DNA from: Glutinoglossum americanum
Taxonomy: Eukaryota > Ascomycota > Geoglossomycetes > Geoglossales > Geoglossaceae
Assembly: GCA_020080175.1 (NCBI GenBank)
Contig: JAGHQL010000063.1
Location: 60,408-124,407 of the forward strand
Length of the DNA: 64,000 nucleotides
Reading direction: 5' to 3'
In this document: one piece after another, positions 48,729 through 64,000 of the stretch
Position numbering within the stretch: position 1 is the first letter of the stretch
Layout of the letters: each line of letters begins with the position of its first letter
The notes under the pieces: generated by a model
Told to the model about the DNA's origin: nothing
Databases searched by the model: none
Seen by the model: the letters and a program-made list of their open reading frames with translations, nothing else
Translations under genes and position numbers: made by a program

Positions 48729-51040
48729 TCACTCTCTCCCTGCACCGCCTTCCCATCCTTCGACCCCCTTCCCAATCAGGTCCTTGAAATCCAACCCAAC
48801 ATCCACCAACAACTTCGCATGCTCCTTGGCTCTTTCCATGCAATCTGTCCAGGTCTGGCTCCGAGGGTCTACGCTGCTTAGCTGCCTTGCCAATGCTCCA
48901 TTAAATCCGTCCACGTGTTCCTTCGCCCACTTCACGCATGCGGACATCATCGGGGGTGGGAAACAAGCCTGGTAGATTCTAACTGTATTCTTGATGAGCG
49001 TAAAGTAAACTAGCGATATCTGGAAGATGTATTGATGAAGGTCGCCCTCGAAGGTGCATTGACTTCAGCGACAATCAGCGTGCGCACAGTGTATTAAAAA
49101 GGGATTGTGAAGCGCTTACCGAGCCCTTTTCCCAATAACTCCGCTTCGGGCTTCCAAGAATGCCTCTCTGGCTCGATCTTCGAATCCCAATCGAGTCAGC
49201 CATGACACGTTTCTCATCGTTGCGATCTGGAACGAGTGCCCATCGACCAACTGCCGAGTGATGAGGTGGGCTAGCTTTCCTGCCCGCTCATCAATTTTGA
49301 GATTGAGTAGATCCTGAGCTGCGGCGTTCCCCTTCATGCCCTTCGCTATCCTCCTCATCTTTTCGACCCTTGAGATGGCGTCTTCGAAGAACTGTAGCGC
49401 AATCTGAATGTCGAGCTCGTCTATTTGGTTTTCTACCCACCGGAAGTTTTGTTGTTTACCGTCAACTTCTATCAGGACATGCGGCCGGTCCTTAGACATG
49501 CTTTCTGTCAGTGTTTCCATCAAATACGGCTGTTTGAATAGAGCCGGATCCCGAGCGGCGAAATAGTTGATGGAATCTCTTATTCTCCCTCCGTCCTCCG
49601 TCTCGGCCCGAAGCACCTTCCTCAATTCGTCGGCTGCCTTTCTGAAAGTCAGGAGGAGAGAGACTTTCTCGTCCATCTTTTCGTTGCGGTAAGTGAACGA
49701 TTCTTGGCCGACTCGAACGTTGATCGCATTGACGACGTATTCTCGTTCTCTCTTCGCCCCAGCTGCTCCCGCTGGACCGAGACCGGAAGAAAGATCGACC
49801 ATTTCGATATCTGTTAAAGGCCAACACCGTTCGGCGACCAGTTTTGACGGTACAGGTTGTTGTTTCTGGCTGTTAGTTGCGCTGGCCGATGAGTTCATGC
49901 GTTTTTTCTTCCTTGAGGCGACTAGCAAGTGGTCGTTGAGCAGAAACATATGCATCGCGCGTCGGGATTTCCACGTTGCGGCATTGAGCTCGACCCAGTG
50001 GGGAGAATCTCGGATGACGTGCCTACCTGGTACAGCTGGTAGGAATTTTTGAGAGCCTTCGACGTTCTTCCACAACGCTTGGAGCTGGGTGTTCCACATC
50101 GCTGTTAGATCTGCAACGGAACTTCGGTTGGCCTGTTTCCGAATGGCGATGTTCACAGGGTCGAACGCGGACATTTGGGAAGACGGGCCGAGTTCAGCCG
50201 TGGCTTGCTTCAAAGCATTGGTGTTTGCCTTCAATTCGGACATGAGACTGCGAAGCGTGCGCATCTCCCCTTTAAGCTTTTCGGCCTCCTTGCTTATTTT
50301 GATAAACTGTGTGCGGTTCTGATAGACGTTTTGTTGAAGGTCTATAGAGGTGCGATTACGCATCTTCTGCAAGCTGGCCTGATATTCACGTATCTCTTGC
50401 TCGGAGGCCTGGGAGAGGACTTTTGAAACGTCTATAGGCCATGTAAGACACGTTTCCCTGATAGCCTAAAGGGTAAAGGGGGGGGGTACATTTTTCTGGC
50501 TTAAAGTTCGGGTCTCGCAAAGCGTTTAGGTCAACAGAAACCGGGCCAGAGCTTGAAGGTCCCGCTCTCCCTTGAGAAATCTGAAGTGATGGCGGTAGAC
50601 TTGACGAGAATTGATTAGGGATAGCTGGCATAGCTGGTACGGGAGGCCATTCCTCTTTGAATTCTTGCGGGAAATTGGTGAATCTGGTGGAATATCTTCG
50701 TTTCACAAGGTCGGATGTCTGATAGTGATTTAGTTAGTTTCATCACATAGATCTCATCTTTGCGGAAAGACCAGTACCTTCCCACTCCCTTGTTTGGCCT
50801 GGGAAATATCAGGTGGTTCCAACTTTCCGCCCAGCCCAGAGACGGCGCTTTGAGACGTCGGCATAGGTCCGGAAATTTGTGCTCTACATGAGGAACCCTT
50901 ATTAGCAACCTTATAGGACGTTTCTAAGGGAGGAGTTCTAAGAGCTACCTTGGTGCGCTAATGTCAAGTCGCCCATTGCGTTTCTTACGCAAGGTCAGTC
51001 CCTTCCGGAGGGACAGGCCCCTGCTGCTCTTCTCTTCCAT
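48729..51040 (-). CDS. exo84: Exocyst complex component Exo84
   Basis: A subunit of the exocyst, which tethers secretory vesicles at sites of polarised growth. Five exons on the minus strand: 51040-50949, 50883-50778, 50718-50490, 50431-49120 and 49062-48729; 2073 nt, 690 aa. The start MEEKSSRGLSLRKGLTLRKK is basic. The conserved N-terminal segment FKPEKYVSKVLSQASEQEI crosses an intron and leads into a coiled coil (QNRTQFIKISKEAEKLKGEM). A PH-like domain follows (PHWVELNAATWKSRRAMHMF, LLNDHLLVASRKK, CWPLTDIEMVDL), and the helical C-terminal part includes NFRWVENQIDELDIQIALQ and NVSWLTRLGFEDRAREAFL. The last exon adds YIFQISLVYFTLIKNTVRIY and HVDGFNGALARQLSSVD. The overall order and size agree with filamentous-fungal Exo84. 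Confidence 0.94.
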
Positions 51041-51883
51041 TGTAGATTAATATCTTATCTTAACCTTTCCCACCTCCGGAACTCTCCTCAACCCTCTCCA
51101 ACTTCTTCCAACTCTTCTCAACCCTCCCGCCTCGAGCCTCTCTCCTGGCCTCTCCTCAACTCTCCTCGGCTTGCCTTCTCGATTGTTTCTTCTACCGCTC
51201 CCTCGACCGAGCTCTCGACTGTCTCTTGGGCTACTTCTTCAATTGATTCCTTGCTAGCTCCGCGGCCGGATTCTCCCTAGTGTTTTTCGATGTTCTCTCC
51301 CTCGTCCGATAGGAGCTACACGAAGATCCCCAAAAGTTTGCGCTGGGTTGGAGGTGCTTCAACTCCCACAGGTGCCTGAGACTCTTGCAGCCGAAGTTCT
51401 TCGTCAGGAGTGTCGGCTGGTAGTTTCCAGAACTTGAGACACTGGTCTATATGTTCAAGGGCCCCTGGCTATCCGATACTATGTGCACCGCAGAATGCCT
51501 TAATGGTTTTGTTATATATACGGGCCGGACCGAGGCGATAGATAATGTTTTGGTAGGGTCTGTGATCGCGGATGGCCGAGGTTTGTCCAGGCCTGGTCCT
51601 CGTCGTCTCTCCAATCTCGCGAGCGTAGGTATCAGAGCGAACTCTGTTACACTGGTCGAATAAAGGAGCAGGCAGAAAATAAGCCGTTCTTGGCATGGCC
51701 GATTTTATGCGATCTGTGGCTGACGAAATGTGGCGAAAGTCTTAGAGCCGCAATCACGACAAGGGTATGAAATTTGTTCGCCGAGCATTCTAACTTAGTC
51801 GTGGCACTAAACATAATTCTTTCCGTCAGTAAACTCAACAACTTCCATCGCACCGTGTTCTTTCGTCCATCAGCTTTGCATTC
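51041..51883. promoter_or_regulatory. Divergent promoter region, Exo84 and Tom20
   Basis: The 843 bp between two outward-facing start codons contain a CT-rich block (about 51060-51250) and no recognisable gene. Confidence 0.5.
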
Positions 51884-52721
51884 ATGAAAACTTCAACTGT
51901 CGTTGCTCTCTCGGCTGGCACTGTTGCCACAGGCCTACTTGGTAACCTTTTACCTCTCCTATCTCTGTTTTGGGGAAGCTCAATGAAAATCAAATCGAAC
52001 ATATGCATAGCTACCCGCTGCTGACCTTGAACTCACTAGCCTATGCAGTCTATTTTGATCACCGTCGACGAAATGACCCGAACTTCCGGAAGGCGCTGAG
52101 ACGCGAGCATCGGAGGCAAGCAAAAGTGGCCAAGGAGGAGGCAGAAGCCCAAGGAATTCAGCAACGAGAAGCTATAAAGGCTGCAATGGCAGAGGCGAGA
52201 GAAGAAGGCTTTCCGACTGATGCGGAGGAAAGAGAGGCTTATTTCATGAACGAGGTCGGCAAAGGGGAACAGCTCTGCCAGGAAGGTAAGACTCGTTTCT
52301 TATGTGGTTCAGGATGTGCGTCCAGCATAGGGCAGACTCTCGCAGCGGGAAGCTTGCAGCATGTAGCGCCAAGATCAATTGGATATTTTCAGCTCTTTTT
52401 GGCAGTGTAAGTAGCACGCTCATGTCCAAGGGGCTAACACACTCTTCCGTAACAGGTCCAGAATTGGCTGTCGATGCGGCACTTTGCTTCTACAAGGCCC
52501 TTAAAGTATACCCCTCGCCACGAGACCTAATTTCCATCTACGATAAGACTGTTCCGAAGGTATGCCACACACCACCACTTTTCACTATACCCAGCTAACC
52601 ACAGCCTTCACAACAGCCGGTCCTCGATATCCTCGCTGAGATGATCGCGAGCGATCCAAGTATTCCAGTTGGCCTCGGAGGCAGCCCACCTTCAGATAGC
52701 GGCGCCGCTGGGGTCGAGTAG
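51884..52721 (+). CDS. tom20: Mitochondrial import receptor subunit Tom20
   Basis: An outer-membrane receptor that recognises mitochondrial presequences. Four exons: 51884-51941, 52040-52285, 52456-52559 and 52617-52721; 513 nt, 170 aa. An N-terminal membrane anchor ([20 protein letters not shown]) is followed by a positively charged linker ([20 protein letters not shown]), a charged helix, and the TPR-like receptor domain with [20 protein letters not shown] and [18 protein letters not shown]. It ends in a Gly/Ser-rich tail. The signal-anchor topology and the motif order are diagnostic. The four exons join in frame with conventional GT-AG introns. Confidence 0.95.
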
Positions 52722-53307
52722 ACCTCTTTTGTACATTACCCCACAACTCTCTATCAGGCATCGTCCACATCAGTGGCAGTACAAGTGCTGGATCTACCAT
52801 GGTATACCCTTACATTGCCAATCTCAACGCTTTGCCCGCTCATCTCCACTTTTTACTGTAGACCTTCGTGTGTTTCTCTCCTCTAGAATACACAATGACG
52901 TATGTACCTCTAGCTCCTTTTTTCCTTTTTCCTTAGGAACGGAGAAACTGCTGTTCGCCAAAGATGTGTAAATACTGAAGTTCCTTAATAACGACAAAAG
53001 CCTGAAAGAATACGAGGTACTGGAATTTGACACTGCCAGTTGCATTTCTTCCCGCCACCTCCGGACTTAACGGACGTTCGACAAGGGTAACAATAAAACC
53101 CGCCCTTATCTGCTCCCCTGCTTAATAACCGCCATCACCCCCAATCATGCTAGGAAGCCTCCTCGGCCGAGTGAAAACGGAACATCACGTGAGGACGGGA
53201 ATACGGTGAACGCGTCTACTCTGAGTATAAATTCAAGGACTTGCCATCTGCGAGATGTTAATGTTGTGTAGATTTGGTTGCTAGATTTTGCGAATGCTTC
53301 GACACTA
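52722..53307. other. Intergenic spacer
   Basis: The 586 bp between two co-directional genes. A short open frame beginning at an ATG near 53147 could be an upstream exon or leader peptide of the hemerythrin-domain gene, but no splice join kept the frame. Confidence 0.45.
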
Positions 53308-53904
53308 ATGGACCTAGTAATTCGTGGGAATGATGAAGAGTCCTCTAGGGTTGAGGAACCGCCAAAGCTTTCGGCGGCAGAGTTCCGAGCGTATAACCGA
53401 TTTGCGGAGCAGATGGATGTATTTGTATGGGCCCAGTGGAGGCTTGCCGTCCGCAAATTCACTAACGAAGCCTAGCATAATCATTTCCGCCAAACCTGGA
53501 ACGAGTTATATAACGCCGCTAGCAACGGTAAACGGCCCCAGAACCTGACCCTACGCCAGTTTATAGTACTAGGGCTGGACTTCTGCCACTGGCTCTCAAC
53601 ACATCACTCAATCGAAGAGCGGCATTTCTTTCCCCTGCTCGCTAAGAAGATGCCTGCCTTCCGGGAGGAGTTGGAGCTTTTGGCGCAACACAAACAAATT
53701 CATGCAGGGTTGGACAAGTTTGAGGCATATCTGAACCAGTGTAAAAGTGGTGAGGAGGAGCTTCGGCTGGGTAGGATGAGGGAGCTAATGGACGGGTTCG
53801 GAACGGTTTTGTGGCAGCATCTTGATGACGAGGTGAAAGAACTAGGGGCGGAAAATATGCGGAAATACTGGACACTGGAAGAGCTTCGGGCCTTTCCGAT
53901 GTAG
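53308..53904 (+). CDS. Hemerythrin-like HHE domain protein
   Basis: A small cytosolic protein with a four-helix hemerythrin-like fold that probably binds a diiron centre. Two exons, 53308-53424 and 53476-53904, separated by a 51-nt intron, give 181 aa. Candidate metal ligands are the histidines and acids in HNHFRQTWNELY, FCHWLSTHHSIEERHFFPLL, LAQHKQIHAGLDKFEAYL and LWQHLDDEVKELGAENM. These are spaced as expected along four helices. Such proteins in fungi are proposed to sense oxygen, iron or nitric oxide, but no substrate can be read from the sequence. The first 20 residues are not conserved-looking, so the start could lie further upstream. Confidence 0.87.
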
Positions 53905-54779
53905 ATCTCGATGCCGCGCATATTGTATGGAGTTGATTGCGTGGCCAGTGCGCTCTTTCCACTCATTCTTGATCTCCAAAAGGGTATCTAGGATAATGAC
54001 TAAGAGGAATTCCAAAGAGTAAACTGATCGCTGAGATAATGTTGGCCTTAGGGCATAGTGTGGGGTAGTAAATGAGTATTGTTGATTTGAGAAGCAGGAA
54101 TTATCTCTAGTGCTGTGACTGGCAAATGTAGACTGGCGGGGTAGTACGGTGCTCGTGCCATATGCGGTCTTGTGCTACATTCCATCGTCGGGTTGTTGTT
54201 ATTTACGGTACTTTCTGCAGTGTCCAAGCCTCGATCGTTCATGTCGAACTCAAATTAGGCTACATATCGAAACCCCTGACGCGATTGGCGGGCAAAGGAC
54301 ATCGGCCGCCCCTCCCTTTCAGCGAAAGCAACCGTCAGTCACATCAACTCCGATTGCTTGATATATTCCGAATCGGTACCCCCGTCGGGATTCACTGTGC
54401 TTAGGACAGAGCACGAAAGTCCACGGTGCTCCTTGGTGCCCGCGTGAATACTGCTCTTGTTGTTCGCTGCTATCGTTCGGTTGGTGGCGCCACGCGTTGC
54501 GAAGCCTTCCTTTCGGATTTGACATCACACGAGTTTCCACCAGCCTCCGAAAACTCACCCAACAAACGGTGTTTAACCGTACGAAATCAAATAACACCCT
54601 ATTAAGAATTACTACTTCTTTGAGTGTGAACGGACACGCCGTCAGATTCTCCGCAAACGTCACTCATTACTGTTCGCAAACCCACCGAGTCAACATATTA
54701 GCAAGAAACCTGACGTGCTGAAAAATAAAAGTATTCTGGCGACTGCTGGAGAGTGTGAAGTCACACGCAGAAAGTCGCC
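53905..54779. other. Intergenic spacer with Pkc1 promoter
   Basis: The 875 bp upstream of the protein kinase C gene show no coding signal. Confidence 0.5.
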
Positions 54780-58698
<3,919 letters not shown>

Positions 58699-59134
58699 TT
58701 GGCCCTGCGTGTTCTTTTGTGTGCTTTCATTGGGCATGTGAAAGAAAGCATGGTGATACTGACAATTCCCTTGGACTCGGCGTTCCAGGATTTGCCAAGG
58801 GAGGATGATATGGATCGGATGTTTGCGGATGGGTGGGCTAGGCACGGGCTAAGCTGGTCATCATCTTTTTGAGCATCCCATTCTCGAAATGGGACCGGGA
58901 CACCAGTAATGACGACGATGGGCGATGGGTGGACGGGCGGGTCTCATGGTCTTTTCCTTCTATTTCTACTTTGTTGTGTGAAGTCGCCATGTAGAAGCCT
59001 TGCTTGCATATTTCAATGCTCCTGTTTTCTGAGCTCTTCGCCGCTTCGATTGACTACTAGTAAAGCAACCATCTTGTGACCTGCAATCTCGGGAAGAAAG
59101 ATGTGGTATTTATATTTTGGATGAATAAACCGCA
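58699..59134. other. Intergenic, tail to tail
   Basis: The 436 bp between the Pkc1 stop and the convergent Bub3 stop show no gene. Confidence 0.55.
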
Positions 59135-60398
59135 TCACTTCGCACCCTTCCCCTTCCCTTCCCCATCAGCCAATTCTCTTATGAACAGTTTCGTCTCCCC
59201 TTCCGCCACAAGATCCTCCTTGCCGTCCTCGAACCCCGGACAGCTAGCCACCGCCAAGTACTTGCCGTCACAACTGAACGCCAACGCCGCAATGCTTTGC
59301 GGGTACCGTTGATACTGTCTAATCCTCCGCTTGGCCACCGCGTCCCACAGCGCAACCAGCCCATCCCCGCCCCCAGACGCAAACGTGCCATGCACGGGGT
59401 GAAAAGCCAGCGCATTGACGGGATACACAACGTCGACATTAGAATTCTCAGCCGAGGGCTGGCGATGGCATTTAAACGCATACTTCCTGGCCTGGGACGC
59501 AGGCGACGGATCGAACCACTCCACGGCCACGCGGCCCTCGATGCTCGAGGTGGCGTACCCGTCGTCATTCGGCATGCACGCGACGGTCCTAGTCATGAAC
59601 TTGAGGGAGCTCTCCCTCCGCTGCCAGGGTTCGAGGTTGACGGTCTGGCCGCTCTGGGAGTGGAGGGAGGTTATGGAGGGGAGGGCGTAGATGTGGAGGG
59701 CGCGGGAGGCCATCCCGACGACTAGTTTTGTGGAGGAGAGGGAGAGGGTGAATGGTTTGTGGGGGAGGGGGATCGTTGTTGGAGAGTTGAAGGAGCGCGG
59801 GTCGTGGATGTGGAGGGTGGAGTCCCAGGAGGCGGATATTACGGTTGCTGCGCGTGGGCACGGAGAGAGGTTAGAGGCCTTGTTCTGTGGAGGGTGGAGG
59901 GGGAGGATTTACAGGTTTCGGGGTGGTAGACGATCGACTTTGCGCCTGCGGAGTGCCGGCTCAGTTCATATAGATACCCAGACTCCAGATCGACTCTACC
60001 CGGCCCACAGGTCAGCCCCCGTACACTCTCCGTCTCCCATCAAACAAAAATAAAAATAAAAAAAGGTTAAACCGAACTCGCCTCATGACCCCTCCGTCCA
60101 ACCCCACGCTGAACGCCTCCGCATCGTCCTTCCCAAAACAAACACCGAGCACGGGAGCCTTGTGCTCGACCGCCTTCTTCGGGCAGCCTCCGGGCTGTTG
60201 GTGCGTGGAGTAGAGGTAGACGTTCTTGTCCCAGGAGGAGGCGAGGAGGAGGGTTGGGGTTTGGGGGGAGTAGGAGAGGGAGGATATTGCGTCGGTGGGG
60301 GGAGATGCGAGTTCGAGCTGTGCTGTTTGAAGGGTTAGCGTGGGAGGTTGGTGATTTTTTTTTGGTTTGGGAAGGGGGGAGGAGGTACAGGATGTCAT
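59135..60398 (-). CDS. bub3: Spindle checkpoint WD-repeat protein Bub3
   Basis: A seven-bladed propeller that binds Bub1 and Mad3/BubR1 at unattached kinetochores. Four exons on the minus strand: 60398-60389, 60322-60073, 59995-59913 and 59847-59135; 1056 nt, 351 aa. The first exon is only 10 nt and joins MTS to QLELASPPTDAISSL. Later blades read LLLASSWDKNVYLY, TVISASWDSTLHIHDPRS and ALAFHPVHGTFASGGGDGLV. The Bub3/Rae1-type blade AVEWFDPSP and the conserved FKCHRQ motif separate it from general WD proteins; Rae1 is the alternative, but the GLE2/Rae1 N-terminal motifs are missing. The first intron has a GCTAAC branch site; the donor of the second intron is the least certain boundary. Confidence 0.88.
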
Positions 60399-61112
60399 TT
60401 TTTGGAGGGTGGAATTGAGAGGGAGGAGGGCGTGGGTGGATGTTTGTTCTCAATCAACATCGGATCGATGTTCAATTAAGAGCCCTACGCGATGACAAGA
60501 GAAGTTCGCGACGACCTCTGCTGGTGGTTGAGTCATGCCGCCCTGTGCTCTGTGCTTGCCTGAGCGCATGCTTAACTAACTTTCTGTCGCGGACTAGTAC
60601 TTACCCACGGCAACACCGCGAAAACGAAAACTTGAAAGAATATATATGAGGATAATTCCTTTCACGGGTATCTCTTTTGCCTATCTTTTTGCTTTTTAGT
60701 GGTAGCGTGGCCATGTCCTTCCTAGATATCTACATTGTTATATTGTTGTTGATTCAGCGGAAGCTTTTCGATCACTCCTAAACTTATCTACCATACTACA
60801 GTGGTGGCCCTTGGGAGTATGCTCGTGGCCATAGGAGCTTCTCTCAAATGTATACTCTATAGTGCATTAGTGGCCTCGGAGGGATGGATGCTCGAGTATG
60901 CGCAACCTACAACTCACAACTGTAGCAATGTTTTGGATGTTCTGGGACATGAGAAGTCTCGGCGCATCACGCATCGCTGATTGGATCCCCACCGCCTCCG
61001 AGCCTGGCTGGAGGAAACCCACCCGCGGTGCCACTTGACAATACCATCGCTCATCTTTGTAGCATACCTGAGCCCTCTGCTGTTGGCTCCAGAGTTCTCA
61101 TGTTAGGTTACA
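60399..61112. promoter_or_regulatory. Divergent intergenic region upstream of Bub3 and the NLR-like gene
   Basis: The 714 bp between two outward-facing genes are AT-richer than the Bub3 side and contain no recognisable coding segment. Confidence 0.5.
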
Positions 61113-64000
61113 ATGGGAGATACGCTACCCCTTCGGCTCCTCTCTCTCGGTGAGCTTATTGACTCTAGAACTTACTGGTGGATCGAATACCTGATAGTAT
61201 TTGCTATAGATGGCGGCGGCATCCGTGGGCTATCAAGCCTCTACATCCTTAGAAGCATCATGCTTGCCTTGGAGAATAATGTTGAAGAGGTCGATGCTGC
61301 ACGCCATCAGCTTCTGCCCTGTGAATATTTCGATCTCATTGCAGGCACTTCAACAGGAGGGTTAGCAAGTACTATTGGTACTTTAACAACAACATTACTT
61401 GTCATTAATAAAGTTACAGACTTATAGCTGTCATGCTCGGAACACTTCGGATGGATGTCGACACCTGCATTAAAGAGTACCTTAACATGGCACCAGATAT
61501 ATTTCCAGTCGAAGGTGTCGTATCTGGGAGCAGGCTCGGTAGAGTCATGGGGGTCGTCAGGGGCAGGCAGCGATTTGATCCCGCGAGCCTTGAGGAGGCG
61601 GTCAAGAGGTTGGTGGGAGAGCACTTAGCAGATAGAGCTATTGGGGGGGAAGACACACCAATACAGTTTGAAGCGTCCCGAGATAATAAAAACCCTCAAT
61701 GCAAGGTGTATGGGTTACTCTGTATGGCTACGGAGCTGGGCTAATGAAGAGTCTAGGTTCGTGTGTGCCACTTCCGAAAAGCTGAGAAAGCATGTTCGGT
61801 TTCGAACTTACAAGAGTTCTTGGAACGATACTGACAACTGTCCTATTTGGCAAGCATGTCGAGCAACTTCAGCTGCTCCAACATTCTTCCCACCCATGAT
61901 AATCGGTAAGCCGCCGACCGCATATGTTGACGGGGGATTGGGATACAACAACCCCATCCGGCCATTGCTCGACGAAACAAGACATATCTGGCCACAAAGG
62001 GAGATTGGCTGCATCGTCAGCGTTGGTACAGGCATACTCGCATCGAAGGATATTGGAAGGACGATCAAGCCGCTGTTCGAGTCCTTGAAGGACATAGCTA
62101 CCGACACCGAGAAAGTTGCTAGAGAATTTAGAGAGGAGATAAAGCATAAGTATGGAGTCGAGCAGAAAATGTATTTCCGTTTCAATGTTCAGCATGGGCT
62201 GGAACAAGTGGGACTTGAAGAGTGGAAGGAGATGGATAGGACTAAAGTAGCAACCCAAGATTATGTCATGCAGGAATGGAGTCAGATAGAGGCTTGTGCT
62301 TCTCAGCTCCATAAACCTACCGGTGCGTGGTTTACCATCTCCGTACGGCAAGGGCAATCTAAACCCATCTAGAGAAGTCATTCCCTGACACCTAATTTAT
62401 ATCATTGGGATCCTTTTTGTCTGATCTCTATTGCGTTATGAGATCTAACTTAATATTGCAGCCTCTGCGAGAATTTCAAGGTCGGACTTTCGTGTTCCAT
62501 TCAGTTTGAAAGGTGTTCCGATCATTAGTGCCTTCGTCGGCCGCGACTCGGAACTAGAGTTGATGAGGCAGTGTCTCGTCCCAGTCACAGAACCGAATAG
62601 GCGCAAGATTTGCGTACTTCATGGATTAGGAGGAATAGGTAAGACGCAGTTGGCCATTGAACATGCTAGATTACATAAAGGCAAGTATGCCTCCGTCTTT
62701 TGGCTAGATGGAAAGACAGAAGATTCCTTATTACGGAGCTTGGTGTCGATCCCACCTCAACTTCCGGAGGGCCAGATATTAAGCCACGATATCAGAGACA
62801 TCAAGGACACCAAAGAATTAAAGGAGAGAGCTCAAGATGTGCTTCGATGGTTTAGCCTTGAAGGGAACCATGACTGGCTTTTAATTTTCGACAACATCGA
62901 TAATACGTCCACGTTAGCATTGCCTTCGGACAAACAGTCTCTGGCGACATATGACGTCAAGTCTTATTTTCCTAATAGCGACCAAGGATCAGTCATCATC
63001 ACTACACGCCTACAGCGTCTAATGGGCCTCGGAAAGCCTATTCAGTTAAAAAAGCTTGGTGTTTCGCACGGGGTGGACATACTTAGGAACGCCTGGGGAA
63101 AGCCCATGAAGCTCTATGAGGATTACAATGAATTGAGACTCGTGGAAAGACTCGATGGCCTCCCTTTAGCCTTGGTTCTTGCGGGATCTTTTCTTGCGTC
63201 AACAGGCATAAGCGCTACTAAATATCTGGAGCTATATGAGAAGTCCTGGGATGAAATTAACGAAGAGGCACTTGTTCAGGGTGATTATACCAATGGGACA
63301 ATTGCAACGACCTGGGTGATCTCATATAATGAGTTGAAACGCAGAGACGTTGGTGCTGCAAAGCTGCTACAACTCTGGGGTTACCTTGACAACCAAGATC
63401 TTTGGTTCCAACTGTTACAATGGCCAGGCTACCAGGATCAGGCTCCTGAATGGCTTCGTCGAATTACGGCTAAGGAAATTGACTTCTTGAGGACTATCGG
63501 GATTCTTCTCGGCTACTCGCTGATTGAGCAGAACGAATGTTCGGATGGCTACTCAATGCATACAGTGGTTCATGACTGGATACGAGGATTCACTAACAAG
63601 GAGGATGGTGGCCTTTTTCGGATAGGCATCGCGAGTGTAGGCCTTGCAGCTCCTACAGTGGAGGAGAAAGATTACTGGACGATGCAGCGCCGACTCTTGC
63701 CACATGCAAATCGGCTGTCGCAGTCTTTACACAAAAATCACATTTTGGATAGTTTCCAGGGAGAAATGTATGGTGCGTCCTACTTACACGGACTGCAAAA
63801 TCTGGGCGCCCTCTATAGGGACCAAGGCAAGCTGGCAGAGGCAGAGGCCATGCTCCAGCAAGCGCTAGCGGGGAAGGAGAAGGCGCTAGGGCCAGAGCAC
63901 ACGTCGACGCTGGACACGGTCCACAACCTGGGTGCCCTCTACAGAGGCCAAGGCAAGCTGGCAGAGGCAGAGGCCATGTACCAGCGAGCGCTAGCGGGGA
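61113..64000 (+). CDS. Patatin/NB-ARC/TPR NLR-like protein (partial, cut by window end)
   Basis: A fungal NOD-like receptor architecture. Exons: 61113-61149, 61210-61360, 61420-61707, 61757-62322 and 62462 onward, still open at 64000, at least 860 aa so far. The N-terminal effector is a patatin-like phospholipase with its catalytic elements: DGGGIRGL oxyanion loop, the nucleophile elbow GTSTGG and the catalytic DGG in DGGLGYNNP. An NB-ARC ATPase follows, with P-loop GLGGIGKTQLA, Walker B-like WLLIFDNID, VIITTR, GLPLALVL and an MHD-like MHTVVHDW. Next come kinesin-light-chain type TPRs of 42 residues (NLGALYRDQGKLAEAEAML), the last two visible copies almost identical at DNA level. Related proteins act in non-self recognition and programmed cell death in other fungi, which is inferred here, not shown. 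The repeat count and C-terminus are unknown. Confidence 0.93.
63823..64000 (+). repeat. 126-bp tandem TPR-coding repeat, continuing past the window
   Basis: The string CAAGGCAAGCTGGCAGAGGC recurs exactly 126 bp apart (63823 and 63949), which is 42 codons, the length of one kinesin-light-chain type TPR. The copies are nearly identical in bases as well as residues. The array runs off the right edge. Confidence 0.85.

Overview
The window is nuclear DNA of a filamentous ascomycete fungus (Pezizomycotina). Short GT-AG introns are found in nearly every gene. ATP-citrate lyase is encoded by two head-to-head genes, a filamentous ascomycete arrangement. The gene set is typical of these fungi: cnxE-type gephyrin, Pps1, Pkc1, Tom20, Exo84, a Yvc1-like TRP channel and a patatin/NB-ARC/TPR NLR-like gene. 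The very intron-rich structures, with several exons under 25 nt, would suit an early-diverging lineage such as Pezizomycetes, but that is only a guess. Exon boundaries below come from hand translation and family knowledge, not transcripts; the stated exons of every complete gene sum to an open frame.

Layout. 2.1-7.5 kb: acl1 (-) and acl2 (+) share a 1.15 kb divergent promoter. 8.1-9.2 kb: Spartan-type DNA-protein-crosslink protease (-) with an abnormal intron in its active-site motif. 9.8-11.7 kb: Ulp1-type SUMO protease (+). 13.6-17.0 kb: gephyrin-like molybdenum cofactor enzyme (-) and V-ATPase c'' (-). 17.2-18.8 kb: TFIIA small subunit (+) and a TMEM42-like membrane protein (+). 19.8-27.2 kb: an unrecognised disordered protein, PP2A catalytic subunit and Pps1 phosphatase (all -). 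29.0-32.4 kb: wybutosine enzyme TYW4/PPM2 (-). 32.7-40.7 kb: Atg18, Yvc1-like channel and a zinc-finger factor (all +). 40.7-45.7 kb: a 5 kb low-complexity gap between two converging genes. 45.7-51.0 kb: PI31-like proteasome regulator (-) and Exo84 (-). 51.9-58.7 kb: Tom20, a hemerythrin-domain protein and Pkc1 (all +). 59.1-60.4 kb: Bub3 (-). 61.1 kb to the end: the NLR-like gene, cut by the window edge.

Most genes are single-copy housekeeping genes with unrelated jobs. Some neighbours do touch one another functionally. The two ACL genes encode one enzyme. Atg18 and the Yvc1-like channel lie in tandem and both respond to vacuolar phosphoinositides in yeast. Exo84 and Pkc1 both serve polarised growth and the cell wall. 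The most distinctive locus is the NLR-like gene at the right end. The most unusual structures are the 18-exon channel gene, the GT..GG intron in the Spartan gene, a GC-AG intron in TYW4 and an 18-nt exon between long introns in the PI31 gene. No rRNA gene, intact tRNA gene, transposase or CRISPR array was found.
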